Shown in pieces: positions 13,353 to 16,359 of a stretch of 16,359 nt of DNA. Each line of letters begins with the position of its first letter. The stretch's first letter is position 1. Below the pieces are notes generated by a model. It saw only the letters and a list, made by a program, of their open reading frames with translations, had not been told where the DNA came from and did not search any database. The translations under genes were made by a program, and so were the position numbers. Source of the stretch: Phycisphaeraceae bacterium (GTDB taxonomy: Bacteria; Planctomycetota; Phycisphaerae; Phycisphaerales; Phycisphaeraceae); NCBI GenBank assembly GCA_029260695.1, contig JAJDCT010000394.1, forward strand, positions 1-16,359, given 5' to 3'.

Positions 13353-13424
13353 GACGGCAAGTGCCGTCGACCTGGGCTGGAAGCCCAGGTAGGACATCCA
13401 GGACGGACAGGCCGTGAATTAGGA
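13353..13424 (+). promoter_or_regulatory. fliW leader: two tight hairpins and a cluster of GGA motifs
   Basis: GACGGC-AAGT-GCCGTC (13353-13368, with one further A-T pair possible on the inner side) is followed directly by a 9-bp perfect hairpin with arms ACCTGGGCT (13370-13378) and AGCCCAGGT (13382-13390) and the triloop GGA. Four more GGA trinucleotides follow, at about 13392, 13401, 13405 and 13422, the last being the fliW Shine-Dalgarno. GGA in loops and at ribosome sites is the recognition element of CsrA. Binding here is inferred. Confidence 0.45.
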
Positions 13425-13432
13425 CCTTGGTC

Positions 13433-13879
13433 ATGCTGATCAATACCTCGCGTTTCGGTGAAGTCGATGTGGACCAGACACGCATCATCACCTTCCCCAA
13501 GGGGATGCTTGGGTTCCCCAAGTACAAGCAGTATGTGCTGATCGAAGCCGGTGAAGAGAGCTACTTCTGGTGGCTGCAGTCCATCGAGATGCCCGACCTG
13601 GCATTCGTCGTCACCGACCCCAGCCTGTTTGTCCCGACCTACAAAGTCCCGCTGAAGCCCGAGCAGATGCAGGAGATGGGCCTGGAATCCCTCCAGGACG
13701 CTCAGGTGTTTGTGATTGTCAACAAGCGGGAACAACTGCTTACTGGCAACCTCCAGGGCCCGTTGGTGATCCACTGTGGCAAGCGGGTCGGGGTCCAGTT
13801 GGTCCTCAGCGATCGACGATTCACGACAAGGGTCCCCCTGATCGAGCTAGGGGCCGCCGTTCACGCGGCTTCGGCCTGA
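13433..13879 (+). CDS. fliW: Flagellar assembly factor FliW (CsrA antagonist)
   Basis: A 148-residue cytoplasmic protein. FliW binds newly made flagellin or CsrA; when flagellin is exported, FliW is freed, binds CsrA and relieves its block on flagellin translation. Family features are the N-terminal INTSRFGEVDVD, the segment ITFPKGMLGFPKYKQYVLI (with the conserved FPxGxxGF), YFWWLQSIEMPDLAFVV and the C-terminal LTGNLQGPLVIHC, which matches the usual LxANLxAPIVIN pattern. I chose ATG 13433 (MLINTSRFG) because AGGA lies about 8 nt upstream and relatives begin the same way; an in-frame TTG 6 nt earlier is possible. It is 139 nt after flgL and 133 nt before csrA, directly next to its two partners. 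Confidence 0.95.
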   Translation: MLINTSRFGEVDVDQTRIITFPKGMLGFPKYKQYVLIEAGEESYFWWLQSIEMPDLAFVVTDPSLFVPTYKVPLKPEQMQEMGLESLQDAQVFVIVNKREQLLTGNLQGPLVIHCGKRVGVQLVLSDRRFTTRVPLIELGAAVHAASA

Positions 13880-13958
13880 CATAACCGTGGTCGGTGCCCA
13901 CGCGCCGCCTCACAGAGACGTGCCTTGATTATCAACGCATACAACTACGAAACGGGAA

Positions 13959-13976
13959 CGCCGCAAGGAAGCGGCG
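13959..13976 (+). promoter_or_regulatory. CsrA-type hexaloop hairpin in the csrA leader
   Basis: CGCCGC (13959-13964) and GCGGCG (13971-13976) form a perfect all-GC 6-bp stem around the hexaloop AAGGAA, which contains the ARGGA core of the known CsrA binding consensus in its preferred hexaloop setting. It ends 36 nt before the csrA ATG. The csrA ribosome site itself, AAGGAAGGAG (13994-14003), holds two more GGA motifs. This is the layout expected for CsrA controlling its own translation. Confidence 0.55.
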
Positions 13977-14012
13977 CGAACGCGACACGGCCCAAGGAAG
14001 GAGCCCGAACCG

Positions 14013-14273
14013 ATGCTGGTTCTATCGCGTCAACGCGACGAGACGATCATGATCGGCGACGAGATCGAGATCACCGTCGTAGACATACGGGGAGACAAAG
14101 TCAGGCTGGGCATCTCCGCCCCCAGGCAGGTCCAGGTGCACCGCAAGGAGGTCTACGAGGCCATCCAACGCGAGAACACCTCTGCCACCCGGGTACAGGT
14201 GGACGACCTGAATGTAGCCGACAAAAACCTGCGCAAGCACAACGGCAAGCCGCCGAGCACGCAGACTTCATAA
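14013..14273 (+). CDS. csrA: Translational regulator CsrA
   Basis: An 86-residue RNA-binding homodimer subunit. The core [18 protein letters not shown] is canonical, with Leu4 and Arg6, and [19 protein letters not shown] carries Arg44; Leu4, Arg6 and Arg44 are the key RNA-contact residues in enteric CsrA. The C-terminus is long (enteric CsrA is 61 residues), extending from [10 protein letters not shown] through a Lys/Asn-rich tail. Extended C-termini are typical of CsrA proteins that work with FliW, which binds this region. The start is fixed by AAGGAAGGAG about 9 nt upstream. It sits between fliW and flagellin, the same arrangement as in other FliW-dependent systems. Confidence 0.96.
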   Translation: MLVLSRQRDETIMIGDEIEITVVDIRGDKVRLGISAPRQVQVHRKEVYEAIQRENTSATRVQVDDLNVADKNLRKHNGKPPSTQTS

Positions 14274-14293
14274 ATAGAGGAACGAAAACGCCC

Positions 14294-14319
14294 GCGCGGA
14301 CCATGGAAGTTCCCCGCGC
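14294..14319 (+). promoter_or_regulatory. Upstream hairpin of the flagellin leader with a GGA in the loop
   Basis: GCGCGG (14294-14299) pairs perfectly with CCGCGC (14314-14319) around a 14-nt loop containing GGA at 14305-14307. In the Bacillus hag leader CsrA binds two sites, one upstream and one at the Shine-Dalgarno; this hairpin could be the upstream one. The loop is large, so the support is modest. A separate small hairpin CCGGC/GCCGG lies at 14358-14373. Confidence 0.35.
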
Positions 14320-14385
14320 CAGGGTACACACCCAAACCAGATTCAGCTCCGACGCCGCCGGCCATAAAGCCGGGTAGGCACTCGC

Positions 14386-14405
14386 GACAATCAAGGAGGA
14401 TTGTC
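14386..14405 (+). promoter_or_regulatory. CsrA-type hairpin presenting the flagellin Shine-Dalgarno in its loop
   Basis: GACAATC (14386-14392) and GATTGTC (14399-14405) form a perfect 7-bp stem, with the hexaloop AAGGAG (14393-14398). The loop is most of the flagellin ribosome site AAGGAGGA, which is fully complementary to the 16S tail and ends 6 nt before ATG 14407. GGA inside a hexaloop on a short stem is the best known CsrA target, and binding here would directly cover the ribosome site. The structure is seen in the sequence; binding is inferred. Confidence 0.72.
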
Positions 14406-14406
14406 T

Positions 14407-15873
14407 ATGACACGCATAAACACCAACGTCTCATCCCTGATCGCCCAGCGCAACCTGGCCGCCTCAAACGACAACCTCTCTGTGAGGCTCCAGAGGCTGA
14501 GCACCGGCCTGAAGATCAACCGCGGTGCCGACGACCCCGCGGGTCTGATCGTCTCCGAGCGGTTGCGGACCGAGATCTCCGGCGTCTCGCAGGCCGTCGA
14601 CAACATCGAACGCGCCAGTAACGTCATCGCCACCGCCGAGGGTGCGCTCTCGGAGATCAGCGCACTGCTGATCTCCATGAAGAGCCTGACCATCGAGTCC
14701 GCCAATACAGGGGCATTCTCGAAAGAAGAGATCGAGGCCAACCAGCTGCAGATCGATTCCGCGATCGACTCGATCACCCGGATCGCCAACACCACCAGCT
14801 TTGCCGGGCTTAAACTGCTCAACGGCTCGCTGGACTACATCAACCAGGGCCTGATCGCCTCTCAGATCACCGACCTGAGCATCACCGGCGTCAACTTCGG
14901 GACCAACGCAACGCTCCCAGTCACCGTCGAGGTCCTCAACTCCGCAGAGACCGCGACGCTGTTTATCTCCGCGTCCAACCCGGCAGCGCCCACGACCATC
15001 CTTTCGAGTGTCACCTTCTCACTGGCAGGCACCAACGGCGTGGAGGTCTTCGAGTTCGTCTCCGGCACGGCCCTGTCCTCGATCGCCTTCGGCATCAACG
15101 CCGTCTCCGACGCCACTGGCGTCTCCGCGCTCGTACTCAATACCTCTGGTTTACAGCTTAACGGCACCGCCTTCGGGTCCGACTCCTTCGTCTCGGTCAA
15201 GAAGCTGGACGACGGCGACTCGTTCAACACCGTCGACGCACTTAATGGCGCCTCGGTCAACCGCGATGAGGGTGCAGACGTACTCGCGTTGGTCAACGGG
15301 AACCTCGCGCTGGGCGATGGCCTGGACGTCACACTGAGGACCACCACGCTCGGCCTGGAGTTGTCACTGACTTCCGCCGCCGCGCAAACCCTCAACACGC
15401 CCTACAACTTCACCATCACCGGCGGCGGCGCGACCTACCAGATCGGCCCCACCGTCAACACGCAGCAACAGATCGGCTTCGGGATCCAGTCCGTCGCAGC
15501 CAACAACCTCGGCAATACCGTCGATGGGTTCCTCAGCTCCGTAAAATCGGGCGGGGACAACTCATTAGTCAAAGGTTCGGACGCCGCTGAACAGGCACGC
15601 AAGGCCTCGATTATCGTGGATAATTCGATCGATCAGGTATCCGTCCTCAGGGGTCGGCTCGGTGCCTTCGAACGCAACACCTTGCAGACCACGCTGCGTA
15701 GTTCGCAGATCGCCGTGGAGAACCTGACCTCCGCCGAGAGCGATGTCCGCGACACCGACTTCGCCGAGGAAACCGCCTTGCTCACACGTGCACAGATACT
15801 CCAGCAGGCCGGCACATCCACGCTGGCGATCGCAAACAACTCCGCTTCGAGCGTGTTGTCACTACTCGGCTAA
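14407..15873 (+). CDS. fliC: Flagellin (filament protein FliC)
   Basis: A 488-residue filament subunit, exported without a signal peptide. The conserved D0/D1 N-terminus begins MTRINTNVSSLIAQRNL and includes LQRLSTGLKINRGADDPAGL (about residues 26-45); the segment EEIEANQLQIDSAIDSI (about 108-124) is of the type I associate with planctomycete-like flagellins. The C-terminal D1/D0 part has RLGAFERNTLQTTL, SAESDVRDTDFAEE and QAGTSTLAIANNSASSVLSLLG. The variable centre (about 155-385) is beta-rich, with one IN-motif-like unit near 200-255. No cysteines. I chose ATG 14407 because AAGGAGGA ends exactly 6 nt upstream; a TTG at 14401 lies in the ribosome site. The gene follows csrA by 133 nt. No sigma-28 promoter is evident before it. 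Confidence 0.96.
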   Translation: MTRINTNVSSLIAQRNLAASNDNLSVRLQRLSTGLKINRGADDPAGLIVSERLRTEISGVSQAVDNIERASNVIATAEGALSEISALLISMKSLTIESANTGAFSKEEIEANQLQIDSAIDSITRIANTTSFAGLKLLNGSLDYINQGLIASQITDLSITGVNFGTNATLPVTVEVLNSAETATLFISASNPAAPTTILSSVTFSLAGTNGVEVFEFVSGTALSSIAFGINAVSDATGVSALVLNTSGLQLNGTAFGSDSFVSVKKLDDGDSFNTVDALNGASVNRDEGADVLALVNGNLALGDGLDVTLRTTTLGLELSLTSAAAQTLNTPYNFTITGGGATYQIGPTVNTQQQIGFGIQSVAANNLGNTVDGFLSSVKSGGDNSLVKGSDAAEQARKASIIVDNSIDQVSVLRGRLGAFERNTLQTTLRSSQIAVENLTSAESDVRDTDFAEETALLTRAQILQQAGTSTLAIANNSASSVLSLLG

Positions 15874-15879
15874 ATCGCG

Positions 15880-15906
15880 GCCGCCCTATCGGTGGGGTAG
15901 GGCGGC
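15880..15906 (+). other. 9-bp hairpin just after flagellin
   Basis: GCCGCCCTA (15880-15888) and TAGGGCGGC (15898-15906) form a perfect 9-bp stem with a 9-nt G-rich loop, starting 6 nt after the flagellin stop. There is no U tract. Placed before the true terminator, it may act as a 3'-end mRNA stabiliser for an abundant message. Confidence 0.5.
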
Positions 15907-15930
15907 GCGGGTCGAGACCCCAGTAATATC

Positions 15931-15962
15931 AAACCCGTGGCCAATCCGGCCGCGGGTTTTTT
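15931..15962 (+). terminator. Strong intrinsic terminator of the flagellar cluster
   Basis: AAACCCGTGGCC (15931-15942) pairs with GGCCGCGGGTTT (15948-15959) through a long stem with one T-G pair and a 5-nt loop, and a run of six T (15957-15962) follows the GC-rich part. This is a standard Rho-independent terminator and marks the end of the flagellin transcript. Confidence 0.9.
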
Positions 15963-16055
15963 CTCGGCTCGATGGATGACCCGCCCCGGTCTAGCCCCAG
16001 CCAAGACTTGGATTACAATGCACCGGCACCCTCTACTCACCCCGCGGGGTTACCT

Positions 16056-16359
16056 GTGCTGCGCATCGAAGATCTTGCTATCACCCCCGGCACACCAGAC
16101 GGCCGGAACCTGTTCGCCGGCCTGTCAATGACAGTCAAGCCCGGCGATTCCATCGGCGTGACGGGCCCATCCGGCTGCGGTAAATCGACGCTCTTAAGAT
16201 CCATTGTCGGCCTGATCGACCCAGCCGACGGTGCAGTTACTCTCGACGACAAGACACCCGGCGAGATCGGCTGGCCCACCTTCCGCAGGCGGGTCGGTCT
16301 TGTCCCTCAGCGTCCTGTCGTCTTCGACGGGTCGGTCGCATCCAATCTGCAAAGGCCAC
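16056..16359 (+). CDS. FetA/YbbL-like ABC transporter ATP-binding protein, N-terminal fragment
   Basis: The first 101 codons of a gene cut by the right edge. Residues 37-45 are Walker A (GPSGCGKST), followed by LLRSIVGLIDPADGAVTLDD and a Q-loop with RRRVGLVPQRPVVFDGSVASNL (in parts; Gln85). The PSGCGKSTLL start and the LVPQxPxxFxGSVxxNL pattern are like the FetA/YbbL family of ATPases, which pair with a FetB/YbbM permease and are linked to iron export in enteric bacteria; the part with signature, Walker B and partner gene lies outside the window. The start is taken as GTG 16056 (LRIEDLAIT follows) because no ATG lies in frame nearby; a GGGG lies a few nt upstream. A TACAAT (16014-16019) could be its -10 box. 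It stands after the flagellin terminator and is not part of the flagellar system. Confidence 0.75.
   Translation, partial: MLRIEDLAITPGTPDGRNLFAGLSMTVKPGDSIGVTGPSGCGKSTLLRSIVGLIDPADGAVTLDDKTPGEIGWPTFRRRVGLVPQRPVVFDGSVASNLQRP

Noticed and set aside
14271..14398. Sigma-28 (FliA) promoter before flagellin
   Set aside because: The two TAAA tetramers (about 14271 and 14365) have only about 3 of 8 matches to GCCGATAA at the right distance, and the second would start transcription inside the ribosome site. No acceptable sigma-28 site was seen.
14401..14406. TTG at 14401 as the flagellin start
   Set aside because: It lies directly against the Shine-Dalgarno with no spacer; MTRINTN from ATG 14407 is the family N-terminus.
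1..16359. CRISPR arrays, insertion sequences, phage genes, tRNA or rRNA genes
   Set aside because: No regularly spaced repeats, transposase or phage protein motifs, terminal inverted repeats, tRNA cloverleaf or rRNA sequence were recognised on either strand.

Overview
The window is GC-rich, tightly packed bacterial DNA. Its main content is a flagellar rod/ring/hook-junction/filament cluster running left to right from about 3660 to 15962. FlgA, FlgH and FlgI (P- and L-ring genes) point to a diderm. The flagellin type (N-terminal helix segment with EEIEANQLQIDS), the single-domain FlgJ, the long FlgA and the fliW-csrA-flagellin order suggest Planctomycetota, perhaps Phycisphaerae. That placement is inference from protein character, not a database result.

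Layout. (1) 1-252, minus strand: 5' end of an OFA-type MFS transporter, cut by the window edge. (2) 253-678: no protein gene; two AT-rich palindromes, a candidate promoter for the transporter, and a candidate small RNA (TATAAT box followed about 70 nt later by a hairpin and U-rich tail). (3) 679-2135, minus strand: purE and, upstream of it, a YlmA-like soluble ABC ATPase. (4) 2173-3381, plus strand: an M42-type metallopeptidase, divergent from the ATPase. (5) 3382-3745: regulatory region with a near-consensus sigma-54 promoter (3660-3675), an IHF-like site, an AT-rich block and GC-rich half-sites further upstream. (6) 3746-9540: a 74-residue unknown protein translationally coupled to flgF, then flgG, flgA, flgH, flgI, flgJ (rod-binding domain only) and flgN. 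(7) 9594-13293: flgK and an enlarged flgL. (8) 13433-15873: fliW, csrA and flagellin, closed by two hairpins, the second a strong intrinsic terminator. (9) 16056 to the end: start of a FetA/YbbL-like ABC ATPase, cut by the window edge.

How the genes fit together. FlgF/FlgG form the rod; FlgA chaperones the P ring (FlgI); FlgH is the L ring; FlgJ supports rod assembly; FlgN chaperones FlgK/FlgL, which join hook and filament; flagellin builds the filament. FliW, CsrA and flagellin form the known partner-switching loop: flagellin sequesters FliW, free FliW inhibits CsrA, and CsrA blocks flagellin translation.

The most striking signal is RNA-level. The flagellin Shine-Dalgarno sits in the hexaloop (AAGGAG) of a perfect 7-bp hairpin, which is the textbook CsrA target. 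The csrA leader carries an equivalent hexaloop hairpin (AAGGAA on a perfect 6-bp GC stem) 36 nt before its start codon. The fliW leader has a 9-bp hairpin with a GGA triloop followed by four more GGA motifs. The sequence therefore suggests that CsrA could control all three members of its own circuit.
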